Positions 13,701-23,334 of a DNA stretch of 64,000 nucleotides are shown one piece after another. The notes under the pieces were generated by a model that saw nothing but the letters and a program-made list of their open reading frames with translations, ran no database searches and was not told where the DNA came from. A program made the translations under genes and the position numbers. Position 1 is the first letter of the stretch, and each line of letters begins with the position of its first letter. Source of the DNA: Apiosordaria backusii (lineage: Eukaryota > Ascomycota > Sordariomycetes > Sordariales > Lasiosphaeriaceae); the NCBI GenBank assembly GCA_030549205.1, contig JAUKTV010000003.1:992001-1056000 (forward strand), read 5' to 3'.

Positions 13701-16700
13701 AAGGCCAATCAATGCTCCCATGCTCGCTTCTTGTTGACGTCTTTGGCTTGCGGCCTCATTCCTGGGATTTGTGGCGTCTGGGGGGATTGCTTCTGGGAAA
13801 GATTTGGGTGGGATTTTCCAATTTGTGGCTTGCAGTTCGAGGGCCCCACTTCTGGCAGTTCGCTGACACTGGCATGTCCCTGGTTGTTTCTCCCACCAAT
13901 CTCCTGGAATGCCCCACTCGTGACAACCTTTCATAAAGTCAAATTTGAAGTTTGGATGTTGACGCGAGCAGGCACGTGTATGCTGTCATCCAATGGGTTA
14001 TGATTCTCTAAATCAGCCGGTATTATATTTAAAACTCTCGGTTGCTTTTCTTCGTTGTTGCACCGCCACAATACGGCCCCGAGCAAGCGCCGGATCGTAC
14101 AGATAGTGAGCGGTGCCGTGCCTTTGCGTACTGTACTTCGATTCCTTCCCACCTCGTCCCCTATCGCCGAGGCGCGGGTGGTCGACTACGCCGCCATGTG
14201 TGCAGCAGTCGTCTGGCCCTATGTAAGACGCAGGCCACCCAACAGAATGTATGTGAATGGTGAAGTTGATGACCACCATGGAAAGTTGCACCGGGTAATT
14301 CCCTTTTAGATCCCGCCTACCGTTCACGCGAGCGTTTTTCCTTTTGGCTCACCGACAAGCTCCCGTCCGTCGAGGTGGTTCATCCCATCTCCTACCTATC
14401 ATCGTCATCATCACCACCATCACCACCACCGCCGCCAACATCCCGTCGTTTCCGTCTGACATACCCACGCTCCCTGTGCGTGGGGGTTGGTGCTGACTCG
14501 TCACAACGGCTGCCTGCTCCACCGCACTCGAACACCACACTCAGTTGACATCACACTCATCCCGCATTCTCATCTCATCCCATCCCATTTCCATTTCCCA
14601 TTCACTGATATGAGATACACACGGTTATCTGGTGGAAAGTTTGACCATTTTGGGGCAAATTACTAGTGGCACGCTGGTGGAGTTAGCTGTGATTGTTTTT
14701 GTCATTTTATCTCCAACGTACTTTCTTCTATTTTTCCTTGTTTATCCTTCTCTCCCATTCTGCCTCGCTGGATGACTCAGACTTCGGCTCGTGTTTGATT
14801 TCCACTAATGCTCATCAATGGGTTATTCGGAGCGACGGTAATCCCCCGGCCCAGGAACGGCGATGTCGCCGACTGGTTGCCAGTGTCCCGACCATCGTCC
14901 TTTCGCGCCCCCGGCCCAGACCGCGGAGGGTTCCCGGTAGGATGGCTCGAGATGGGTCGCTCTCGCTTGGGGCGTCGAGCCCGCAGGCGGCGCTCTGAGA
15001 CAGGAGATGGTCCCCACTTAACAATCGCCAATCCCAGGACGGCGTCGCTTCTTGACGGTGATCGGTCAACGAGCCTTTCCCTCACAGGCTTGGTTTGTGA
15101 TTTGGCGTCGGCGATTCTGGAATTCCAAGCTGGGATTCCCCTTGAATTGGCACATTGGCATTGGGGTCCATTCCTTCTGGAAACTGTGGACACAGGACCT
15201 CTGCCAGCGCCATCGCTTCCCATTTGCCGGCCCATGGTGGCTGGGCACTCACCTCCAACATCACTTGATCCCGATCCCTTGGGTCCGTTTCGTGTTAACA
15301 GAGGGACCTGTGCTTGCCTTGCTTTGGCTGTGTGGCTTGAAGCTGAACTTCCCTATCATTGTCGTGCTTTGACAGGCAAGCTCGAGCTCGGCTCAACAAT
15401 TCTGATATGTCTCATCGGTTTTGAAATCTCTTTCACGGTTGGATGCTGCTTTTGGAAAACAGGAGACGTCATTGCCATTCAAGTCTGATATGTCACTTTC
15501 CCCTGACGCAAATCCCCTTTCTGATAGGTTTATCCAAGGGCAAATGCCAAAAAGGCCAATGTTTTCTTATTGTTGAGACTTGGCGTCGGCGAATGACAGA
15601 GAGGTAACCAAAGACACGGGAAGTGAAAAAGCAAATTCCAACCAAAGCATCCCGCCACCAAAACAGCTTTGGATTTTGGACTTCATCCATGGTCAGAAAG
15701 GGAGCAAGAAGCAAATAGTGATACAGGGGACTGGGTACTTTTCATTCAAGTCACTCTTTTCCACCTCAAAACGGAGGCCTTTCTCAGCGCATTACGGGAA
15801 CACCCGCCGTTTTCGAAGTTATCACCCCCAGATGACAGCCTTAATTATCGCTAGTCCCACGTGCTTGACGCCGCTATACGCCACCGGCAGTCTTAGTGAT
15901 GCTCTCCCGGGGCCCGAGGAGACCAACCGGATCCTGTCCGCCCACCTTCCACTTCCCACGTTTTCCCAAGCGGCGGCTGAGGTCGGTCCTGGATTCAGAC
16001 CGTCTCAAGCCTCGTGTACCAGGTTCCCGGGTCCCCTGGTCTAGTGCTTTATCTCGGGGCCCCTTACGCCTATGTACTGACGGCGGGTGTGAGTAAGCAC
16101 CTTATCAGAGCTTTGGAGGGGGGTGTGCTGAGACATCAGGATCACTAGCTCAGAAAACTCTGAAAGAAAAAGGATGGGTTTCTTTGGTTGATCATCTATG
16201 ACGGAGAAACAGGATCGGCCCTAGATGGGATCTATCAAAGATCTCGGTCAACTTCTCGGTGACCTTCTCATGCTTCTTTGGACTCCGGGCTTTCAAGACG
16301 GGGCGGTGAAACCCGGATGTGGACTAGACAGGGAAGGAAGCCAGGAGCCTGGCAATGATAGCGGCCTTCGAGAAGTTCTAGCTCTGTCCCGAGTGGATGG
16401 TAGCTAGGATGTCTAAGGAGAAGCTAGAATTAGGGCGAGGACTAAGGCCACAACTGGGGCAAACGGAGTGAAAAAACGGAGCATGATGAACCGTGAGAGA
16501 GAGTCTAAAATGAGGATGGTGATCAGACTTCACCGTCGAGGGTGGACAAGGGCCAGGACAAGGTATTCTCACAGCAAGGAAGTTCAGCTTCACGAGGCAA
16601 AATGAGGCGGACAGAGCTCAGCTCGGTGAGGCCTCATCGACTCGACAAGGCGTGAAGGTTTGTGTCCATGCTGATGAAGTACCGTCTACAAGAGCACAGT

Positions 16701-17182
16701 GTGTAAATTTACGGGTCCTTACTGGAATGGTCCAAGGGTGAAAGCTGAGGTAAGATGTAGGGTGTGGTAAGCAAATGACAACGAGAATTACCGTCTGATC
16801 AGGGTCGTGAAGGTCAACAACTACGGCCAGCTCAAAGTCCCTTTACTCAAGCAAGATATCACTGAGCAATATCGAGGACATCACACCCATAGCTCAAAAT
16901 AGTAGTAGAGAGCTATAACCAACCCTACGGCAACAAGACGCAGAATTTCGAGCTTAGCTCCAACTGAACCTAGACTTGAAGAGCCTTGAGTTCTGAGAAT
17001 ATCCACCAAGACGCCCTATCCCTGACGTCTATCCTGTCAGGGGTTGGCCTGGGTCTGAGTCAGTGAAGCAACACTCAAACAGCCTCATCCCAACTTACAC
17101 AACCGTCCACACCCTGCAAGCCCTAGGTACTCATAAGCTCACAAAACAACGCACCAAACATCAAACAAATGGGTATAGCCTC
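10789..17182. other. Gene-poor stretch with pyrimidine-rich tracts, no supported gene
   Basis: This 6.4-kb stretch has no frame I would annotate. The longest, 14808-15488 (+), is 226 codons from an ATG and rich in Trp, Pro and Arg. It is overlapped by a 152-codon frame on the other strand, which points to low stop density rather than coding. TC-rich tracts at 11.3-11.5 and 14.4-14.8 kb look like promoters or leaders. From 15.85 to 17.1 kb the sequence changes character, with frequent stops in all frames and many GAG/CTC and TCTCGG words. It may be the eroded remains of a repeat next to the tRNA cluster. Confidence 0.5.
12743..12770. repeat. AAGGC tandem repeat
   Basis: About five AAGGC/AAAGC units lie in tandem in non-coding DNA. 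No function is apparent. Confidence 0.8.
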
Positions 17183-17272
17183 GCCCGGCTAGCTCAATCG
17201 GTAGAGCGTGAGACTCTTATGTAGGAGTACTCCGAAATCTCAAGGTTGTGGGTTCGACCCCCACGTCGGGCT
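17183..17272 (+). tRNA. tRNA-Lys (anticodon CTT), with intron
   Basis: The acceptor arms GCCCGGC and GTCGGGC pair. A D arm with TAGCTCA and GGTAGAGC is present, and the T arm has a GTGGG/CCCAC stem around TTCGACC. The anticodon stem TGAGA/TCTCA encloses anticodon CTT at 17216-17218. A 17-nt intron (17220-17236) sits one base 3' of the anticodon, the canonical eukaryotic position. The sequence agrees with the conserved eukaryotic tRNA-Lys(CTT). An identical copy lies inverted at 19338-19427. Confidence 0.96.
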
Positions 17273-17722
17273 CAATTCCCGTCGATACGATTCGATATCA
17301 TTTTTGCCTTCTTTACCATTATTGTTGTATTTTGGTGTCCATGTCGTGTTGGCGTGATAGATGACTGGTTTGCTGCTGTGTTTGAACATTACTACATATT
17401 TCTTTTCCACTCTTCGTTAAACAACGCTATTGATTGGAAGATTTTTCTAGTACAGGTTCGAGATGTATTGGTCCTTTGGAGGAATTAAGGAGGTTTCGAC
17501 AACACAGTCTATAAGCCAAGACGGAGCTTTTTGCTACACAATGTCCAAGACTTTTATGAAGGCCTTTCTACAGACTCCTGGGTATCTGGAAGATAGCCAA
17601 GTAATAGTTGGAACAGACAACCCCTTTCTCACGATGTTTAGTCTAGTGAAAAGACTGGTGGACACCTCCATGCCACGCATGAACCTAGGATCCACCACAA
17701 AAGACATATTAACCCAGCAAAG
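17273..17722. other. Spacer between tRNA-Lys and tRNA-Gly
   Basis: T-rich spacer. Its first 19 bases (CAATTCCCGTCGA then ACGA) are shared, apart from one base, with the 3' flank of the inverted tRNA-Lys copy, so the duplication extends past the gene. A T run near 17301 could stop RNA polymerase III. No coding frame is supported. Confidence 0.6.
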
Positions 17723-17792
17723 CATCAGTGGTTTAGTGGTAAAATCCATCGTTGCCATCGATGGGCCCCGTGTTCGATGCACGGCTGATGCA
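17723..17792 (+). tRNA. tRNA-Gly (anticodon GCC)
   Basis: The acceptor arms GCATCAG and CTGATGC pair, with discriminator A. The D arm contains GTTTAGTGGTAAAAT, the glycine-type short D loop. The anticodon stem CATCG/CGATG encloses a TTGCCAT loop with anticodon GCC at 17755-17757. The T arm is CCGTG/CACGG around TTCGATG. There is no intron. Confidence 0.95.
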
Positions 17793-18316
17793 TTGAAACT
17801 TCTATTTTGCCCTCTAAATGCTAGTCCCTCCGACTAGCATCTATTTTTGTCCATACCTTGTAGTTGTGTTGTTTTCTATGATCTTGTAGGACCGGTTGCT
17901 GCCAACGTTGTGTCTTTCCGCAGAATTCTGGCCGTACGGGAGGTGATGACATTGTTTGAAGTAAACGGAACATCGGCTAGGTCGCTGTTTCTGTCTAGTC
18001 TCAATAGACGTTTCCGCAGATGTTTGGGCATAAGGCAGGTATCTCATCATGAAGGAAGACAGGACATGGCTTGCCAGAAAAGGCGGGATCAATATGGCAA
18101 CAAACGGCCTTTTACCGGGATACATGAGTGGTAGTTCCTTCCACATGGCAACCCGTCATGTCAAATGGAAACTCCGCTATTGCACCATTGACCTCAATGG
18201 AAGGCGCTCCGGCTGCCAACCTAATGAGGACAGGGAGATGGAGACCATTTCAGGTTTGAAGTGTCGATGCTCGTTTACCTTCAGCATCCGTTGCACCTAC
18301 CTTGCCCGTAGCCAAA

Positions 18317-18886
18317 ATGGCAATGATGCGCCTGCCTACTCGTCAGATTGTTCCTCCGAGCTCTCCTCCCGTTTCCACGCCAAAGCGGATAAGACTGACG
18401 GCCTCACCTCCGAGATTCCGAGGGAAGTCAGAGATCTCGGACTCGCGGCAGGACTGGACCTCGTCTTCCCCGCCTAGGTAAGCGCCACTGTTGCAATGTT
18501 GGTGTTAGGTCTTTTGTCTAACCGGGCAATGATGGTATCAAAGAAAGCGACACAAGTCTGAGATCCCCAATTCTCAAGAAGACTCGTCCGACCTTTCTGG
18601 ATGGGACGACTTTCGAGAAAGTGCAGAGAGAGAAGAGGCCCCGGAGCCTTCGAACGATGTGATACCGCCTGTTGAGCATTCTCCAAAGACACCAAAGGGA
18701 ACATGTCAATATCAACATAATCAACATGAAGGTCCAGGACAGGCCCTCGACAATGTCGAGGAGGGCAGAGATGATGAGGGCTACTTTCCTGGAGACGACG
18801 AGATGACGGGCGGTGAGGATGAAGTGGACGGCGAGGATCTAAAGAGCGAGGATGGTAAGAACAGGAACAAGAGGGATGACATATGA
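18317..18886 (+). CDS. Uncharacterised acidic low-complexity protein, two exons
   Basis: Exons 18317-18477 and 18544-18886 encode about 167 aa. The 66-nt intron has donor GTAAGC, branch TCTAACC and acceptor ATCAAAG. Splicing joins a Ser/Pro/Thr- and Arg-rich first half (SSSPP then RKRHK, a possible nuclear signal) to a strongly acidic second half rich in Glu, Asp and Gly that ends near KRDDI. No catalytic motif, membrane segment or signal peptide is visible. The composition fits a disordered nuclear protein, which is inference. The start is uncertain: the same frame is open upstream from an ATG at 18158 and broken only by TGA at 18257-18259, so this could be the 3' part of a decayed gene. It lies between the inverted tRNA-Lys copies. 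Confidence 0.55.
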
Positions 18887-19337
18887 TCTTGATATCTGGC
18901 GAGCTCTGTGTCTCTCACCAAACACTCTGGTTCCTATAAGTTAAATCATGGCCCGTGAAACTCGGGACGTGCAAGCAGTCTGGCTAATTCTTGTATAGAT
19001 GTGTTAGCCCTGAACGTCAAACCATGTTCGGATAGATGAGAGATTGGTAATAGGCAGTGCCTCTGGCAACAATGATCGGAACAAGAAAGCTAAATCACAT
19101 TGGCTCCAACCCAGGAAAACATCTTCAAGTTCTAAGATCATGTTAATAGACGGATTGACGTCTTGCTGCTCTGATTATCCTTGCTGTGCCCTGGTTTGAT
19201 ACTGGGCTTGCAACAAGGCTCGACCAACCCAAGGGATAAATGTATGAAACCCTTGTCACAAGCAAATGGCTGGAGATAAAAGAAAGGGAAATCTGCAAAA
19301 AATAACATGGTCTTGAATGTCGTTTCGACGGGAATTG
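18887..19337. other. Spacer 3' of the acidic-protein gene
   Basis: No coding frame or RNA gene was seen in these 450 bases. The right end carries the shared 3' flank of the minus-strand tRNA-Lys gene, followed in its direction of transcription by a T run that could serve as terminator. Confidence 0.6.
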
Positions 19338-19427
19338 AGCCCGACGTGGGGGTCGAACCCACAACCTTGAGATTTCGGAGTACTCCTACATAAGAGTCTC
19401 ACGCTCTACCGATTGAGCTAGCCGGGC
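19338..19427 (-). tRNA. tRNA-Lys (anticodon CTT), inverted identical copy
   Basis: Read on the minus strand, this is base-for-base the same as the tRNA-Lys at 17183-17272 over all 90 positions. That includes the 17-nt intron (19374-19390) and anticodon CTT (19392-19394). The next 19 bases downstream match with one difference, while the 5' flanks are unrelated. The two 3' ends face each other about 2.07 kb apart. Confidence 0.96.
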
Positions 19428-20075
19428 AGTGGCTAACGATCGACCATGTTTCGTTGTTGAATTCAGCGGCGGGAGAAGGGTTTATGCGAGAGAAAAGATT
19501 TGGTGAGTTGTGGGTGGATGTGGGTTTCCAGGAGGTGTGTGTGGGCACCACCAGGGCGAGACCTTGAAAAGTTGGACGGGGGTTCGGATGCAAGGGGAAA
19601 GTTTTCTAGGGTTGAGGGGCTGCGAGTTAGAACGGCGAGATCCCATGGAAAAAGGACTGTATAATCTGTAAGGGAGTAGGACCGGGAGTTTTTGATCAAG
19701 CCTCTATGATATAAGACTTTTGGAAGAAGAATAGCGAATATTAACAGATACCAAAGCTGGACTATGAGCTCCGATTCAAATCCTCAAAAACGGCCCCGGC
19801 CCCGTCAAAAATTCGGCAGTGGGTCCCCGAAGTGGGGCCGAGAGCTCACCGTCCGCCCAGTGCGGGGCAGGGCGCAGCTTGCCTGGGCCTTGTCTCCCTG
19901 CCTCGTCAACGCAAGCTGCATGCGCAACGTCAAAGCTGTCCAGCAATTCAGTCCTACACGGAGCTATCAACCAACACTATCGCCAACAAAGACAACTTCT
20001 CACCGCCATTGCCAGACCCCCAATTTCACCAACGAAACCCTCAATAACAACCACAGACAGTGAGGATAGCCCGAA
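19428..20075. other. Promoter and leader region of the ARPC5 gene
   Basis: No gene is supported. The last 150 bases are C/A- and CT-rich, like a 5' leader, and lead directly to the ATG of the ARPC5 gene. Unrelated frames of 60-100 codons cross this stretch without coding character. Confidence 0.5.
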
Positions 20076-20768
20076 ATGTCCATCATCCAACAACACACCG
20101 AATCCTCCCTCACCGACGCCTGGCGCACAATCAACATTGACGCCCTCGACCCCGACTCGTCCCAAAACTTCCCGCTCTCCACGCTTACCCCCCCACAGCC
20201 CGAGTTCTCGGACCAAGACGCCCGCAACCTCCAGTCCCAGATCCGGCAGCTCCTCCAGGCGGGCGACGCCGAGGGAGCGCTGCGGTCGGCTCTCGAGAAC
20301 CCAATCTACAATGGCCCCGACCTCGCCAAGGAGACGCACCTGCAGACCGTCATCGAAGTGCTGCAGAGGATCAAGGTGAACGAGATGACGCCTCTGTTGC
20401 AAAAGGTGTACCAGGACGAGAGGGGCAGTGAGAGTTTGGATGTGTTGATGAAGTACTTGTGAGTCGTGGAAAATCAATCAGGATAGGGGTGCCGAGTATG
20501 CTCACATGATGGAAACAGGTACAAGGGTATGGCGGCTACATCGGGCGGTATTTCCAGTCAGCACACCGGCAGCGGCCCGAGAACACCAACCAAATTGATG
20601 ACGCCGCAGGCGACGGGGTTCAGCCAGATTGGCAACAGGCCTGGGATAACATCTGGAGACTCTACTGGCGCCGCCATGAGCGTCTTGCTTAGTTGGCATG
20701 AGAAGGTGGTGGATGTCGCAGGGCTGGGTTGCATTGGGAGGGTCATGACTGATTTCCGGAGGGTATAA
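20076..20768 (+). CDS. ARPC5: Arp2/3 complex subunit 5 (p16-Arc)
   Basis: Smallest subunit of the Arp2/3 complex, which nucleates branched actin filaments at endocytic patches. It tethers Arp2 to the rest of the complex in the known structures. Exons 20076-20458 and 20519-20768 encode 210 aa; the 60-nt intron has donor GTGAGT and acceptor GAAACAG. The core helices are recognisable: SQIRQLLQAGDAEGALRSAL, then HLQTVIEVLQRIKVNEMTPL, then a C-terminal VLLSWHEKVV leading to GRVMTDFRRV at the very end, as in p16-Arc. A Gly/Ser/Thr/Pro-rich insert of about 40 residues after the splice junction makes it longer than the yeast protein of about 154 aa, which is common in filamentous fungi. The 3' end faces the methyltransferase gene only 170 bp away. 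Confidence 0.92.
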
Positions 20769-20937
20769 GACATGTGAACTGGGGCAGTGAAACTCAAGAA
20801 TAGGAAGGATAGACACTGAAGCTGGAGAGGGATACCCTTTTTCAAGGCGTTTTCATAAGCGACAGGCCAAAATACAACATACCATCGACAATGGATCATT
20901 GCTTTGGAAAGATGCGGACAACTCATGTGTATTCCAC

Positions 20938-22080
20938 CTACTTCGTCCCGAGCACATCTCTCAAATTAATTTCACCACTCCCCCTCTTCAGCGGCTGCGG
21001 CTGATCCCCCCCTTCCTTCCACCCAATCATATGTATAACCCTAAACGTAGCCGGTAACCTCACAGTCCCGTCTTCATCCTTACTCCCATGCAGCTCCCTA
21101 TATATCCCCTCCGTCGCCAGCAAAACATCCCTCCCAATCGCCCCCATCTCCCTCCCCAAAACCGCATTCCCCTCCCCCATCGCTTGCAGATCCTCCATCA
21201 GCGCAAAGGTATCAGGGTATTCCACCACGATATCCTCCACATCCACCGTCAACATCTTGAACCCCGCCTTCCCCAACAGGCCCCCTATATCCTTCACATC
21301 CGCCAGCGGAGAGACATGAACACTGATCCCCCCTCTCCTTTCCTGCTCCGCCAACTGCAACGAAGTCCTCAATTCAAACAGTGTATCGCCCCCCAGCATC
21401 GCCCCAATAAACGGCGCATCTGGCTTCAGAATCCGGTTGATCTGCCCCAACGCCCCGGGCAGGTCATTGATCCAGTGCATAGACAGACTGGAGAGCACCA
21501 TGTCAAAGGTGTTGTCCTCCCACGGCAGGGATCCCTCCTCATAAGGGAGGACTACGCGCTCCATGTTGATCTCCTTGTTGAACTGCAGCTCTGCGTCTCG
21601 GTAAAGAGCTTTTTCGCTCGAGTCAGCGGCGACAAGCTTGCCGATTTTGGTGGCGAGAGGGGGGATGTCTGCGTCGGGCTGGGAGGGGTCGGGGTTGGGG
21701 TTTGTGAGGGCGCGGGCGAGGGAGTTGGTGTACGCCCCGAAGTCGAGGGTTAAGGGGAAGGTTCTTTTTACGTCCTGGAGGTATATAGGTGGTTAGTAGA
21801 TGCGGAGATAGAGAGGGGAAGAAAGGAAAGGTACCAAAAGGCGCTCAGCTACGCGCATGGCGACTTCATCTTTCAGATAGTCGGCCTGCCGGCTGGCTTC
21901 GACATTGGAGGCGGCGCGCTCGCGCTGGAGCCATTTTGTGCGGTTGTTGAAGACCTGGAAGGAGGTGGGGATGCCGGAGGTTTGGAAGGCGTATGCTCTC
22001 CTTTGGTGCTGGGTTTTGGGGGTTATGAGGGATGATAATGGCCTACGAAGGGCGGCTGAGGAAAGGGGGGTCAGCCGCAT
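20938..22080 (-). CDS. Mitochondrial SAM-dependent methyltransferase-fold protein, NDUFAF5-like
   Basis: Putative complex I assembly factor of the NDUFAF5 family, whose human member hydroxylates an arginine of NDUFS7 in the mitochondrial matrix. Minus-strand exons are 22080-21835 and 21774-20938, giving 360 aa. The intron (60 nt) has donor GTACCT, branch ACTAACC and acceptor CTCCAG. The ATG at 22080 is the first in frame and opens an Arg/Ser/Leu-rich, acid-free presequence typical of matrix import. Family hallmarks are NTFDMVLSSLSMHWINDLPG, then LKPDAPFIGAMLGGDTLFEL, then the LQLAEQERRGG segment and the HVSPLADVKDIGGLLGKAGF segment. The usual GxGxG of motif I is replaced by an LDFGAYTNS-like stretch. 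Confidence 0.88.
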
Positions 22081-22495
22081 TCTTGCCGAGTGAATGCGCA
22101 ACGGCTGTGATGTCGCATTTCGAGAAAGCAAAAAAGTGAGTTTGCGATTTGGGGACTGAGCGATTGGGGGCGCCAAACGTCATGGACGACGGTTAATTGT
22201 GGGGAGCTATCTCGTTTGGGCTTGGCGTGGAGAGGACAATAGCCGGGCCACCAGTATACACAAAGCTTGAAGCTGTTTGTGCAAGTGAGGTGTCTCGCCG
22301 TAGTCTTTTCACGGGGGCCACATTAAGCCCCGTATGGGAGCTGAAGTACAAATATTTATACATTAAAAGAGACACCCCCAGCATATCCAACGTTATATAA
22401 CCATACAGGTGTCAAGTTAAACCAAGAAACGAACCCCAAACTCCACGCTTGCCTGCCCATAATACCAATAATCATGACCGAGATCAGAGGACAGA
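22081..22495. other. Region between the NDUFAF5-like and WSC genes
   Basis: It contains the promoter and leader of the NDUFAF5-like gene and the 3' end of the WSC gene, both on the minus strand. The frame of the methyltransferase stays open upstream of 22080 but contains no further ATG, so it is leader rather than coding. Confidence 0.6.
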
Positions 22496-23334
22496 CTAGC
22501 CTGTCTTTTCCCATATACTAATCGACCAGTCGCCTCCGCATACCTCCTTTCGCCCACGATTGTTTCCTGGGCACTTCACGCTGCAGTCCCATTCATTGGC
22601 CTTCGGATTGACTGCGCGCTCCTCTATCCTATTGCCGCAGTAGCAGTCAATACCAATCTCGGTGCCGAAGTATTTGAAGCCCGAGCAGATCCGAGAGCAC
22701 ATAACGTTCGTCATGGAGCTATTGCCCTTTACCGGCTGGTCGATCAGCAACCGCTGAGAATCGTCATAATAGCAGCCGACATAGCGGTAGCCTTCGACAA
22801 CGACATTGGTCGAGTACGTTACCGGTGCGCTGCTTGTCTGTGTTGGCGGTAATATTCCGTCACTGCTTTTGCTATCGTTGTCGACAGGTGTATTATTGCT
22901 GTTGCCACCACCGTTTGTGCTGCCCCCGGATACCGCAGCTACGCTACTGGCGAGTGCAGGGTACGAGGTCTCAAGTGAGGAAATCTTGCTTCCTAGCAAA
23001 CCTCCAACTAAAGCCAGCGCCGCAATGACCAGCACAAGCAGCCCGGTAGTGACGAAGAAAAGAATGCTCAGTCGAACACCGCATATTCTCTTTTCCTTGG
23101 GCTCGGCGACGTCTTCACTGCCAAGAACCGTGTGTGACTGTGGGTATTGATGTTGGTAGTATGGCTGCTGTTGATATGACTTGACGTATGCTTGGGTTTG
23201 TTGGTGGTGCACCTCAGGGGCATCGCCTCCTGGCACAATGGCCACAGGATACTAGGTACTGGTGTTAGATAGGGACAATATGGGCGAGGATCAACGGCAA
23301 CGGTACTAACACTCCTGGGATCCTGTTCAGCCAT
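22496..23334 (-). CDS. Single-pass membrane protein with C-terminal WSC domain
   Basis: WSC domains bind cell-wall polysaccharide and occur in wall sensors and secreted fungal proteins. Minus-strand exons 23334-23311 (8 codons) and 23251-22496 encode 259 aa. The 59-nt intron has donor GTTAGT, branch TCTAAC and acceptor ACCTAG. Residues 1-68 are hydrophilic and Gln/Tyr/His-rich, 69-95 form one hydrophobic helix, and about 100-150 is a Ser/Gly/Asn/Thr-rich stalk. Residues 161-257 are a WSC domain with YRYVGCYYD near its start, a CYCG motif in the middle and VCGGDW near its end, with eight spaced cysteines. There is no signal peptide, so the layout is that of a type II protein with the WSC domain outside. 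Classical Wsc1-3 sensors have the opposite orientation, so a sensor role is not assured. Confidence 0.85.

Noticed and set aside
18254..18311. A short intron that would remove the TGA in the acidic-protein gene
   Set aside because: Acceptors at 18284 and 18311 give introns of 31 and 58 nt; the first is too short and both shift the frame into an early stop.
22081..22176. Extension of the NDUFAF5-like protein by 32 residues
   Set aside because: The frame is open but starts with TTG; no ATG precedes 22080, and the protein from 22080 already has a good mitochondrial presequence.
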